Shown here piece after piece: positions 1 through 6,474 of a DNA stretch of 10,241 bases (position 1 is the stretch's first letter; each line of letters opens with the position of its first letter). Below the pieces are notes generated by a model. That model ran no database searches and was not told the DNA's origin. It saw only the letters and a list, made by a program, of their open reading frames with translations. Source of the DNA: Alphaproteobacteria bacterium (GTDB lineage Bacteria > Pseudomonadota > Alphaproteobacteria > Sphingomonadales > Rhodothalassiaceae); the NCBI GenBank assembly GCA_003695555.1, contig RFIU01000196.1, positions 1-10,241 of the forward strand, read 5' to 3'. A program made the translations under genes and the position numbers.

Positions 1-2
1 AT

Positions 3-587
3 CCGACCCTTGCACGCGGTGAGCTCGGCGATGCGCCGGCCTATCTCGCCGCCCTGCCGCGCGGCTTCGCGCCGGCGCGTCCGCAGGGCTTTCTGGTGCC
101 GCCTCGGCTCGATTTCGGACCGCGTTTCGCGAAATCTGGGATCATGGATCTAGTGCCGCCGAAGGTCACCGGCCACTATCGTACCCTCGTACCGATGCCA
201 CGGCGCGACGGCAATGATCAGGGTGGTGCGCCGCTTCCCTGGATCGAAGCGCCGCTCGGCAGTCATCTCGGTTTCAATCCGCGCAACCCGGCCCATGGCG
301 GGCATCGGATCATCTCGCGCTGGCTTGGCAGCTTCATTCCCTTCGCCCGCACCAGGGCCGAGCGGATGGCGGATCTCGATCCGCGTCCCTCGCTCGAAGA
401 GCGCTATGGTGATCGTGCGGGGTACGAGCGCGCCTTTGCGGCTGCCGTCGATCGGGCCATCGCCGCCGGCTTTCTGCTGGCGGAAGAACGCGCGGGAATC
501 ATCGCCGACCAGATGGCACTTCATGACCGGATCATGGCCCGCGCACTCGATGGCGGTTGCGGATATCTGGCTGGAGACGGAAGATGA
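3..587 (+). CDS. Alpha/beta hydrolase domain-containing protein, C-terminal fragment
   Basis: The gene enters from the left edge in the frame beginning at base 3, so its start and presumably its catalytic core lie outside the window; about 194 residues are visible. The end of the protein has the layout I associate with the Abhydrolase_10 ('alpha/beta hydrolase domain') family: a segment like LVPMPRRDGNDQGG, then the LPWIEAPLGSHLGFNPR block, and a terminal helical part beginning DPRPSLEERYGDR and running to GFLLAEE. In relatives this tail carries a conserved PRPSIEERY-type motif. Substrate and cellular location cannot be told from this part. The TGA stop (585-587) overlaps the ATG of the copper-lipoprotein gene by 4 bp, indicating translational coupling in one operon. 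The first in-window start-like codon (GTG at 96) is internal: coding continues unbroken upstream of it. Family assignment is from memory and fairly confident; function is unknown. Confidence 0.78.
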   Translation, partial: PTLARGELGDAPAYLAALPRGFAPARPQGFLVPPRLDFGPRFAKSGIMDLVPPKVTGHYRTLVPMPRRDGNDQGGAPLPWIEAPLGSHLGFNPRNPAHGGHRIISRWLGSFIPFARTRAERMADLDPRPSLEERYGDRAGYERAFAAAVDRAIAAGFLLAEERAGIIADQMALHDRIMARALDGGCGYLAGDGR

Positions 588-1060
588 AATTCGGCATTTC
601 TCACTTGCTGGCGGGATTGCTGCGGCCGGCATGGCTGGCGCTGGCAGGCCTGATCATGCTCGCCGCCTGTTCGCCGAAGACGACGGAGCCGCCGGCGATC
701 CGTGTCGAGAAGGCCTTTGCGCGCATTGTGCCGGTCGCCGGTACGGCCGCCGTCTATTTCACGCTCTATAATGACGGCGGCCCGGACAGACTGATCGGCG
801 TGTCGAGCCCGGACGCAAAAATCGCCATGGTCCATGAGAGCCGCGAAGAAAAGGGCATGATGCGCATGCACGCGCGCCCCGAGCTCGAAATTCCCGCCCA
901 TGGCGAGGTGCATTTCGCACCCGGCGGCCTTCATGTCATGCTGCAGGGCGTGAAGGACGCCGAGAGTCGACGTGCGATCGTCATTACGCTGCACTTCGCC
1001 GGCCATCCCGACATCCGGGTGAGTACGCCGGTCCGTCCCTTCGGCACACAGGGCTCATGA
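584..1060 (+). CDS. PCu(A)C-type periplasmic copper-binding lipoprotein (DUF461)
   Basis: 158-residue precursor. The N-terminus (MKFGISHLLAGLL, then a hydrophobic stretch to residue 28) ends in the lipobox LAAC with Cys29, so a lipid-anchored envelope protein is expected. The mature domain carries the PCu(A)C copper signature H-X10-M-X21-H-X-M exactly: His84, Met95, His117 and Met119. Proteins of this family bind Cu(I) in the periplasm and deliver copper to the CuA centre of cytochrome c oxidase or otherwise buffer copper. The start at 584 is chosen because GGAG lies about 7 nt upstream, it overlaps the previous stop by 4 bp, and it places the signal peptide properly; an in-frame upstream codon at 557 would add nine residues inside the previous gene. 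Its own stop overlaps the next ATG by 4 bp. Compared with soluble PCu(A)C proteins, the lipid anchor is the notable trait. Whether it serves oxidase assembly or copper tolerance cannot be decided here. Confidence 0.92.
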   Translation: MKFGISHLLAGLLRPAWLALAGLIMLAACSPKTTEPPAIRVEKAFARIVPVAGTAAVYFTLYNDGGPDRLIGVSSPDAKIAMVHESREEKGMMRMHARPELEIPAHGEVHFAPGGLHVMLQGVKDAESRRAIVITLHFAGHPDIRVSTPVRPFGTQGS

Positions 1061-2037
1061 CAAGCGGTAACGACAGACACGCGATGGCGAGAGGCGGAAA
1101 GATCGGGAAGGGCAGGATCAGTCGGCGGTGGCGCGAGAGCGGATCGATCCGCAGGGCGTGGGGCGCTCGGCGCATCGGGACGGGGGTCGGCCTTGCCTGC
1201 CTCATCCTTACCGCCCATCAGCCAATGGCGGCCGCGCAGGAAGGAGCCGGCAGAAGCGATGGCGAGAATGCCGACGACGCCTCTTCCCCTCTTCTCGCCA
1301 TTCAACGCGTTCCCGCCTGGTGGCGGCGCATCCTGGGCGCCCGCACGCAGGTTTCCATCGGCCTCGGCATGGCGCTCAGGCCCCGATATCCGGGTGCGGA
1401 CGCGACCAAGCTTTCTCCGATAGCCTTCGTCGATGTGCGGGTGAAGGACCGCTGGTTCTTCAATGTCACCGACGGCCTCGGCGTCTTTCTGATCCGTCGC
1501 GAAAAAGGTCGGCGCTTTTATTACGAAGCCGCAGCCTCGATCGCGCCGGGCTTCGAAAGCCGCAGCCGAAAGGAACTGCCGGGCCTGAAACCGGTCGGCA
1601 AGACCGCGCTTGCCCGCCTCTCCGGCACCGTCGGCTACGGGCCATTGGCGATCGACCTTTCGCTAAATCAGGATCTGATCGGCAAGGGCCATGACGGCTT
1701 CTACGGAACGCTGGCGGTTCAGGCGAAGATGCGCGCCTTCGGCCAAACCCTGCTCAGCATCGGGCCGGAGCTTCGCTTCGCCGATTCGCACTACATGAGT
1801 GCCTTCTATGACGTGCCGCCAGCCGATTCGGCCGCGGCCGGCCTGGTGCCATTCGATGCCGGTGCCGGGCTCGAGCGCTTCGGCGGCAAGGTCATGATCG
1901 CCTATCCGATCGCGCCGCACTGGAAGGTCTTTTCGCTGATCCGCTACGAGCGGCTGCTCGGCGATGCCCGCCGTTCACCGATAAGCGCCGATGACCATCG
2001 GCTGAGCACGCTGCTGGCGCTCGGCTACCGATTCTGA
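1057..2037 (+). CDS. MipA/OmpV family outer-membrane protein
   Basis: 326 residues. The region from about residue 98 to the end consists of alternating hydrophobic/polar strands typical of a beta-barrel and ends in an aromatic residue (GYRF), the usual outer-membrane assembly signal. Features of the MipA/OmpV family are visible: an early RPRYPGAD block (about 108-115, compare the family 'P.Y.GS' motif), then strand pairs such as IAFVDVRVKDRWFFNV, and a GLERFGGKVMIAYPIAPHW segment near the C-terminus. The signal peptide has an unusually long basic n-region (about 40 residues with many Arg), a hydrophobic core (about 41-53) and a likely cleavage after Ala60 (AAA|QE). MipA was named as an MltA-interacting scaffold in E. 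coli; most relatives are uncharacterised barrels. The ATG at 1057 overlaps the preceding stop (ATGA) with no good Shine-Dalgarno, so coupled translation is likely; ATG at 1084 is an alternative that would shorten the n-region by nine residues. The position behind a copper lipoprotein suggests metal or envelope-stress response. Confidence 0.84.
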   Translation: MTSGNDRHAMARGGKIGKGRISRRWRESGSIRRAWGARRIGTGVGLACLILTAHQPMAAAQEGAGRSDGENADDASSPLLAIQRVPAWWRRILGARTQVSIGLGMALRPRYPGADATKLSPIAFVDVRVKDRWFFNVTDGLGVFLIRREKGRRFYYEAAASIAPGFESRSRKELPGLKPVGKTALARLSGTVGYGPLAIDLSLNQDLIGKGHDGFYGTLAVQAKMRAFGQTLLSIGPELRFADSHYMSAFYDVPPADSAAAGLVPFDAGAGLERFGGKVMIAYPIAPHWKVFSLIRYERLLGDARRSPISADDHRLSTLLALGYRF

Positions 2038-2052
2038 TCGGCACGAATGCTC

Positions 2053-2081
2053 TTGACCCGTGCAGCGAATGGTCGAAAGCT
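2053..2081 (+). promoter_or_regulatory. Possible sigma70-type promoter for the haloalkane dehalogenase
   Basis: TTGACC at 2053-2058 is a near-consensus -35 (part of CTTGAC, favoured in Alphaproteobacteria). Exactly 17 bp later is AAAGCT (2076-2081), a poor -10. The start codon would follow about 42 nt downstream, leaving a short leader. Support is only motif and spacing. Confidence 0.33.
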
Positions 2082-2110
2082 GGCGCCATCCATTCATCCC
2101 GGCACCTATC

Positions 2111-2119
2111 AGGAGGGGG
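2111..2119 (+). promoter_or_regulatory. Strong ribosome binding site of the dehalogenase gene
   Basis: AGGAGGGGG lies just upstream of the ATG at 2124. It is an almost perfect anti-Shine-Dalgarno match and fixes the start of the dehalogenase gene. It suggests independent, efficient translation rather than coupling to the gene upstream, whose stop is 86 bp away. Confidence 0.8.
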
Positions 2120-2123
2120 CAGC

Positions 2124-3059
2124 ATGGCACTGACCGGCGATCCGATCGAAAGCATTGCGACCACGGAACCGAAGCGGCAGTCCGTCTCGATCGACGGCCT
2201 GAAGATGGCCTATTGCGAAGCGGGAGACGGGACGCAAGATGCGCCGACGATCCTGTTCCTGCACGGAAATCCGACCTCGTCTTATCTCTGGCGAAATGTC
2301 TGGCCGCATGTCGCGGATCTCGGGCGGGTGATCGCCCCCGACCTGATCGGCATGGGTGAAAGCGACAAGATCCCGGATGCCGGCCCCGATACCTACCGCT
2401 TCGCAACGCACCGGCGTTTCCTAGATGCCTTCATCGAGACGGTCGCGCCCAAGGGCGAGATCGTGCTGGTCATTCACGACTGGGGCACGGCGCTCGGCAT
2501 CGACTGGGCGCGCCGACATCAGCGTCGGGTGCGCGCCATCGCCTATATGGAAGGGCTGGTGATGCCGCTGTCCTGGTCCGACTGGCCGGAGAGCGTGCGC
2601 GCCATCTTCGAGGCCTTTCGTGACGAGGCGGGCGAGCATCTGATCCTGGAAAACAATTTCTTCGTTGAAACCGTCCTGCCCAATGGTGTCTTGCGCGGGC
2701 TTCGCGAGGAGGAAATGGCAGTCTATCGTCGTCCCTATGTCGAGGCGGGCGCAGCACGCTGGCCGACTCTCGCCTGGCCGCGCGAAATTCCCTTCGACGG
2801 CGAGCCTGCCGACGTTCATGCGACCCTTTCCGCCAATCTCGCTTTCATGCAGGAAACGGCGATCCCGAAGCTCTTCGTCAATGCCCGTCCGGGGGTCGTG
2901 CTGACCGGACGCGTGCGAGAGATCTGCCGGACCTTCCCCAACCAGCAGGAAGTGGAGGTCGCCGGCAGTCACTTCATTCAGGAGGACAGCCCACATGCGA
3001 TCGGCCGGCACTTGCGTGACTTCCTCTCGACGACACTTGCCGCAGCGCCATCCTCTTGA
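2124..3059 (+). CDS. Haloalkane dehalogenase (LinB/DhaA group, HLD-II)
   Basis: 311-residue cytoplasmic alpha/beta-hydrolase that hydrolyses carbon-halogen bonds to an alcohol plus halide. All five key residues can be read: nucleophile Asp119 in VIHDWG, halide-stabilising Trp120, second halide/oxyanion residue Asn49 in HGNPTSSYLWRN, catalytic acid Glu143 in AYMEG, and catalytic His283 in GSHFIQEDSP. Each sits exactly 11 positions after its LinB counterpart (D108, W109, N38, E132, H272), so the two proteins are collinear through the active site, and the acid position after strand 6 marks subgroup HLD-II. No signal peptide is seen. Some LinB access-tunnel positions differ (see findings), so the substrate range may not match that of LinB. 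The gene stands alone between a barrel-protein gene and gpmA, with no lin-type partners and no insertion sequence, so it seems a resident chromosomal gene. Family certain; physiological substrate unknown. Confidence 0.95.
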   Translation: MALTGDPIESIATTEPKRQSVSIDGLKMAYCEAGDGTQDAPTILFLHGNPTSSYLWRNVWPHVADLGRVIAPDLIGMGESDKIPDAGPDTYRFATHRRFLDAFIETVAPKGEIVLVIHDWGTALGIDWARRHQRRVRAIAYMEGLVMPLSWSDWPESVRAIFEAFRDEAGEHLILENNFFVETVLPNGVLRGLREEEMAVYRRPYVEAGAARWPTLAWPREIPFDGEPADVHATLSANLAFMQETAIPKLFVNARPGVVLTGRVREICRTFPNQQEVEVAGSHFIQEDSPHAIGRHLRDFLSTTLAAAPSS

Positions 3060-3096
3060 CGCGACGGCGGCAAGGCGGCACAAGCGGGCCGGACCC

Positions 3097-3127
3097 CCGT
3101 CGGCGTCCTGAATGACGGCGCTTTTTC
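3097..3127 (+). terminator. Weak candidate terminator after the dehalogenase gene
   Basis: CCGTC (3097-3101) can pair with GACGG (3114-3118) across a 12-nt loop, followed shortly by CTTTTTC (3121-3127). A second overlapping hairpin, GGCGC (3117-3121) with GCGCC (3129-3133), uses the T run as its loop. The stems are only 5 bp, so termination is uncertain. Confidence 0.3.
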
Positions 3128-3174
3128 GGCGCCCCCTTCCTGATCGTTGCCTGCCCATTCGGGAGACCCTTGCG

Positions 3175-3879
3175 ATGCCCGAGCTGATCCTGCTGCGTCA
3201 CGGCCAGAGCCAATGGAATCTGGAAAATCGCTTTACCGGCTGGACCGATGTCGATCTGTCGGAAAAGGGCCGCGAGGAGGCACGCGAGGCCGGCCGCCTG
3301 ATGAAGGCGCACGGGCTCGCGCCGACGTGGGCCTTTACCTCGGTTCTGACGCGGGCGATCCGGACTCTTTGCATCGCCCTCGACGAACTCGAGCGGATGT
3401 GGGTGCCGGTCGAAAAGCACTGGCGCCTCAACGAACGCCACTATGGGGCGCTGCAGGGGTTGAACAAGAAGGAAATGGCCGAGAAGGTCGGCCCCGAACA
3501 GGTTCATGTCTGGCGGCGGTCCTATGACGTGCCGCCACCGCCGCTCGAAGACGGCGACCCCCGTCTGCCCGATGGCGATCCGCGCTATGCCGGTATCGAG
3601 CTCGCCCTGCTGCCGCGCACCGAAAGCCTCAAGGACACGGTGGCGCGCTTTCTTCCCTTGTGGCACGAGCGGATCGCGCCCGTCCTGAAGACGGGCAAGA
3701 CGGTGCTCGTCGCCGCCCATGGCAATTCCCTGCGGGCGTTGGTAAAATATCTCGACCGGATCCCCGATGACGAGATCCCCGGTCTCGAGATCCCGACCGG
3801 CCGGCCGATCCTCTATCGACTCGATGACGATCTGCGGCCGATCGAGCACTTCTATCTCGACGAACGCGACCCCGATTGA
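3175..3879 (+). CDS. gpmA: 2,3-bisphosphoglycerate-dependent phosphoglycerate mutase
   Basis: 234 residues; interconverts 3- and 2-phosphoglycerate in glycolysis and gluconeogenesis through a phosphohistidine. Seen in order: LLRHGQSQWN with phospho-acceptor His9, the NRFTGWTDVDLSEKG block, TSVLTRAIRT with Arg60, LNERHYGALQG with Glu87, WRRSYDVPPPPLE, and AAHGNSLRALVKYLD with His182. Each catalytic residue is two positions before its E. coli GpmA counterpart (H11, R62, E89, H184). It is the long, E. coli-type enzyme rather than the short form of about 206-211 residues usual in rhizobia, but lacks the roughly 15-residue C-terminal tail of the E. coli protein. The start at 3175 is chosen because GGGAGA (3161-3166) lies 8 nt upstream and it gives the family N-terminus MPELILLRHG; an in-frame ATG at 3112 would add 21 poorly conserved residues. 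The gene converges on the nitronate-monooxygenase-like gene, with 43 bp between them. Confidence 0.97.
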   Translation: MPELILLRHGQSQWNLENRFTGWTDVDLSEKGREEAREAGRLMKAHGLAPTWAFTSVLTRAIRTLCIALDELERMWVPVEKHWRLNERHYGALQGLNKKEMAEKVGPEQVHVWRRSYDVPPPPLEDGDPRLPDGDPRYAGIELALLPRTESLKDTVARFLPLWHERIAPVLKTGKTVLVAAHGNSLRALVKYLDRIPDDEIPGLEIPTGRPILYRLDDDLRPIEHFYLDERDPD

Positions 3880-3893
3880 GCGCGGGCAGAGAG

Positions 3894-3910
3894 GAAGGCC
3901 GAGGCCCTTC
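3894..3910. terminator. Possible bidirectional hairpin between convergent genes
   Basis: GAAGG (3894-3898) pairs with CCTTC (3906-3910) across CCGAGGC, inside the 43-bp gap between the convergent gpmA and nitronate-monooxygenase-like genes. The location fits a shared terminator, but no T run follows on either strand, so this is tentative. Confidence 0.3.
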
Positions 3911-3922
3911 TGGCAATTCGGT

Positions 3923-4918
3923 TCAGTGCGCGTGCGGTGCGCCGCTCGCGCCATGGAAGGGCGGCAGATCACAGGCGCGCCGGTACTCGGCCTCCAAACG
4001 TTCGACGAGCTCGGCGACGGTCGGGATATCGTGAATCGAGCCGACTCCCTGACCTGCCGACCAGATGTGCTTCCAGGCCTTGGCCTCGCGTTCGGCGGCT
4101 GAGGCTTCCTTTTCGCCCGCCGCCCGGCTCGCCAGATCCATGTCCACCTTCTTGCGTTCGCCTGCAGCGCGCCATTCGATGCCGGCGGCTTCCAGCGACT
4201 GACGAATGAAATTGCCGTGAATGCCGGAAACCTTGTCGGTATAGACGATATCGGCGGCTTGCGCCTCGACCAGCATCTGCTTGTACTGCGGATCGGCCAG
4301 CGATTCGCGCGTCGCAATGAAGCGGGTGCCGAGCCAGGCGAGATCGGCGCCGAGCACTTCTGCCGCCCTTACCGCCCGCCCGTCGGAGATCGCGCCGGCA
4401 AGAAGGATCGTGCCGGCAAAGAATTCGCGTACCTGCGGCACCAGTGCGAAGGGGTTGATCGTCCCGGCATGGCCGCCGGCACCGGCGGAAACCAGAATCA
4501 GGCCATCGACGCCGGACGCCATCGCCTTTCTCGCATGATGCAGATTGGTCACATCGTGCCAGACGATGCCACCATAGGCGTGCACCTTCTCGACGATGTC
4601 GCCGGGATGGCCGACCGAGGTGATCACCACCGGCACCCGGTGGCGGACCACCATCTCGACGTCTTCGGCGAGCCGCGTGTTCGAGCGGTGAACGATGAGA
4701 TTGACCCCGAACGGTGCATCCTGATCGCCGAGTGCGGCCGAAATCTCCTTCAGCCAGCGGTCGAGCTCTTCGATCGGGCGGGCGTTGAGCGCCGGGAAGG
4801 TGCCGAGCACGCCGGCGCGACAGGCCGCGATCACGAGCTGCGGGCCCGAGACCAGAAACATCGGCGCGGCGACCACGGGCAACTTGAGACGGCTGCGCAG
4901 TTCTTCAGGCAACGACAT
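3923..4918 (-). CDS. Nitronate monooxygenase-like FMN oxidoreductase
   Basis: 331-residue TIM-barrel flavoprotein of the nitronate monooxygenase (formerly 2-nitropropane dioxygenase) superfamily, which oxidises alkyl nitronates or, in sister groups, acts as an NAD(P)H:quinone or enoyl reductase. Visible motifs: VVAAPMFLVSGPQLV (16-29), GVLGTFPALN (36-45), FGVNLIVHRSN (70-80), HDVTNLHHARKA (121-132), the AGAGGHAG segment with conserved His150, and the FMN-phosphate region GAISDGRAVRAAEVLGAD plus WLGTRFIATRES (175-206). The start at 4918 is set by a strong GAGGAGG upstream and the natural N-terminus MSLPEELRSRLKLPVV; the frame stays open upstream to 5023 but reads as basic, proline-rich filler. 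The insertion rich in Lys, Ala and Glu near 255-282 is charged and probably a surface helix. It lies 130 bp downstream of hemF on the same strand, so it may have its own promoter. True nitronate activity cannot be told apart from quinone reductase by eye. Confidence 0.9.
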   Translation of the reverse strand: MSLPEELRSRLKLPVVAAPMFLVSGPQLVIAACRAGVLGTFPALNARPIEELDRWLKEISAALGDQDAPFGVNLIVHRSNTRLAEDVEMVVRHRVPVVITSVGHPGDIVEKVHAYGGIVWHDVTNLHHARKAMASGVDGLILVSAGAGGHAGTINPFALVPQVREFFAGTILLAGAISDGRAVRAAEVLGADLAWLGTRFIATRESLADPQYKQMLVEAQAADIVYTDKVSGIHGNFIRQSLEAAGIEWRAAGERKKVDMDLASRAAGEKEASAAEREAKAWKHIWSAGQGVGSIHDIPTVAELVERLEAEYRRACDLPPFHGASGAPHAH

Positions 4919-4991
4919 GTGCGGCTTCCTCCTCGACCTTGATGGAACGGCTTCTCTCCCACCCTTAGGCGAGCCGAGCGCCGCTGACCAT

Positions 4992-5005
4992 CCCCGCCTT
5001 CGGGG
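4992..5005 (-). other. GC hairpin between hemF and the downstream flavoprotein gene
   Basis: CCCCG (4992-4996), loop CCTT, CGGGG (5001-5005) form a perfect 5-bp stem with a tetraloop, about 45 bp beyond the hemF stop. No T run follows in the minus-strand direction, so it may be a pause site or weak attenuator rather than an intrinsic terminator. The rest of the 130-bp gap holds no recognisable small gene or convincing promoter. Confidence 0.35.
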
Positions 5006-5048
5006 GGCTAGCCTCTGCACCACACGTCGGCAGGAGAAAGAATGGGGG

Positions 5049-5957
5049 TTACGGCCAGCGGGCCTCGGGCGGCAGCGACATCAGGATGGCGTCCGTATTG
5101 CCGCCGGTCTGAAGGCCGAAACGGGTGCCGCGGTCATAGAGCAGATTGAATTCCACATAGCGGCCACGCTTGACGAGCAGCTTCTCGCGCTCTTCCTCGC
5201 CCCAGTGGCGGTTCATGCGACGCCGGACGATCGGAACGAAGGCATCGAGGAAGGCGCGCCCGACATCGCGGGTGAAGGAAAAGTCCCGCTCCCAGTCTCC
5301 CGAGTCGAGATAGTCGTAGAAGATTCCGCCCGCCCCGCGCGGCTCGCCGCGGTGGGGCAGAAAGAAATACTCGTCGCACCATTTGCTGAAGCGCGGATAA
5401 TGGTCCGGGTCATGGGCGTCGCAGGCGTCCTTCAGCACCTTGTGAAAGTGCGCGACCTCCTCAGGCATGTCGAGGGCCGGGGTCAGATCCGCCCCGCCGC
5501 CGAACCAGGCCTTGCTGGTGACGATCATGCGGGTGTTCATGTGTACCGCGGGGACATGCGGGTTGTGCATGTGGGCGACGAGTGAGATACCGGAGGCCCA
5601 GAAGCTGGGATTCTCTTGCGCCCCGGGAATCTGCTTGTTGAACGGTTCCTTGAAGCGGCCATAGACGGTAGAGATGTTGACACCGACCTTTTCGAAGACG
5701 CGGCCTTTCATGATCGACATGACGCCGCCGCCGCCGTCGCTCTCGGGCATCGATGGGTCGGTGCGTCGCCAGGCCTTGCGTTCAAAGCGCCCCGGCGGAC
5801 GTTCTGCAAGGGGGCCGGACGACAGTTCGTTCTCCAGCCGCTCGAAGGTCTCGCAGATCATGTCGCGCAGCGATTCGAACCAGGTGGCGGCGCGCGTCTT
5901 GCGGTCATCCATCGGATCCACACTGTTCTCCTTCAGGTCCCAGTCGGTCGCATTCAT
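5049..5957 (-). CDS. hemF: Oxygen-dependent coproporphyrinogen III oxidase
   Basis: 302-residue cytoplasmic enzyme that converts coproporphyrinogen III to protoporphyrinogen IX with O2 in heme biosynthesis. Visible motifs: GRVFEKVGVNISTVYG (85-100), the His-rich HMHNPHVPAVHMNTRM (129-144), WFGGGADLTPA (151-161), the family signature running from KWC (192-194) through HRGEPRGAGG to YDYLD (about 217), and the C-terminal VEFNLLYDRGTRFGLQTGGN with the usual end MSLPPEARW. Length matches E. coli HemF (about 299). The start at 5957 has a strong GGGGAGGG about 8 nt upstream but lies inside the trmL reading frame, a 53-bp overlap. An ATG at 5912 (MDDRKTRAATWFESL) would cut the overlap to 8 bp but has AAGGAG too far away (about 15 nt). 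Heme made here would also supply the heme peroxidase encoded at the right end of the window, though no special link is implied. Identity is certain; the start is less so. Confidence 0.97.
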   Translation of the reverse strand: MNATDWDLKENSVDPMDDRKTRAATWFESLRDMICETFERLENELSSGPLAERPPGRFERKAWRRTDPSMPESDGGGGVMSIMKGRVFEKVGVNISTVYGRFKEPFNKQIPGAQENPSFWASGISLVAHMHNPHVPAVHMNTRMIVTSKAWFGGGADLTPALDMPEEVAHFHKVLKDACDAHDPDHYPRFSKWCDEYFFLPHRGEPRGAGGIFYDYLDSGDWERDFSFTRDVGRAFLDAFVPIVRRRMNRHWGEEEREKLLVKRGRYVEFNLLYDRGTRFGLQTGGNTDAILMSLPPEARWP

Positions 5958-6474
5958 CGCCCTTACCCTCCCCCTTTGACCCGAAGGCCGGAAAGGCTTC
6001 CAGTTGACGCAGCGCTTCGCCGGTCGCCATTGCCGCCGAGACCGCGACATTCAGGGAGCGCGCCCCGGCGCGCATCGGAATGCACACCCGCGCGTCGACG
6101 GCCGCAGCGACGGTTTGCGGCACTCCTGCACTTTCCTGCCCCAGAAGAAGGACGTCGCCCTTGAGATAGGTCAAATCGAGGTAAGATCGACGCGTCTTCG
6201 TCGTCAACAGCACGATCCTTCGACCGTGAGCATGCGCCCAGCCGAGAAAGGCATGCCAGTCGTCATGATGACGGCGCGCTGCCGCGGCCAGATAGTCCAT
6301 TCCGGCGCGTCGCAGACGGCGGTCGGTGAGTGCAAATCCGGCCGGTTCGATGATGTGCAGCGGCACACCGAGGCAAGCGCCGAGTCTGAGCAGCGTGCCG
6401 GTATTCTGCGGGATGTCCGGCTGATAGAGGGCAATCTCGATCGGTGCCGGGTGGCGCGCCGCACGCGGGGTCAC
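5905..6474 (-). CDS. trmL: tRNA (cytidine(34)-2'-O)-methyltransferase
   Basis: 189-residue SPOUT-class methyltransferase that methylates the ribose of the wobble nucleotide (C34/cmnm5U34) in tRNA-Leu isoacceptors using S-adenosylmethionine. Signatures: ALYQPDIPQNTGTLLRLG (15-32), RRAGMDYL (55-62), the knot motifs LLLGQESAGVP (109-119) and IPMRAGARSLNVAVSAAM (132-149). The catalytic core is complete. The final 25 residues after FPAF are low-complexity Gly/Glu/Asp-rich, unlike most relatives, and run across the start of hemF. The start is GTG at 6474, sharing 4 bp (GTGA) with the stop of the FAH gene, with AAGGAGG about 8 nt upstream; no nearby ATG fits. The gene is coupled to FAH upstream and hemF downstream, as expected for an operon of mixed housekeeping function. 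Confidence 0.95.
   Translation of the reverse strand: MTPRAARHPAPIEIALYQPDIPQNTGTLLRLGACLGVPLHIIEPAGFALTDRRLRRAGMDYLAAAARRHHDDWHAFLGWAHAHGRRIVLLTTKTRRSYLDLTYLKGDVLLLGQESAGVPQTVAAAVDARVCIPMRAGARSLNVAVSAAMATGEALRQLEAFPAFGSKGEGKGDECDRLGPEGEQCGSDG

Noticed and set aside
1114..1190. Twin-arginine signal in the MipA-like protein
   Set aside because: Arg pairs occur in the long n-region, but none fits S-R-R-x-F-L-K and the SRR triplet is about 17 residues before the hydrophobic core. Outer-membrane barrels use Sec.
2974..4317. 447-codon open frame on the minus strand opposite gpmA
   Set aside because: It lies antisense to a gpmA with every catalytic residue in place and overlaps the nitronate-monooxygenase gene in another frame. 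Its translation is Arg/Pro-rich without any domain; it is a by-product of high GC content.
4217..4942. 241-codon plus-strand frame opposite the nitronate-monooxygenase gene
   Set aside because: The translation shows no domain and follows the codon pattern of the real gene on the other strand.
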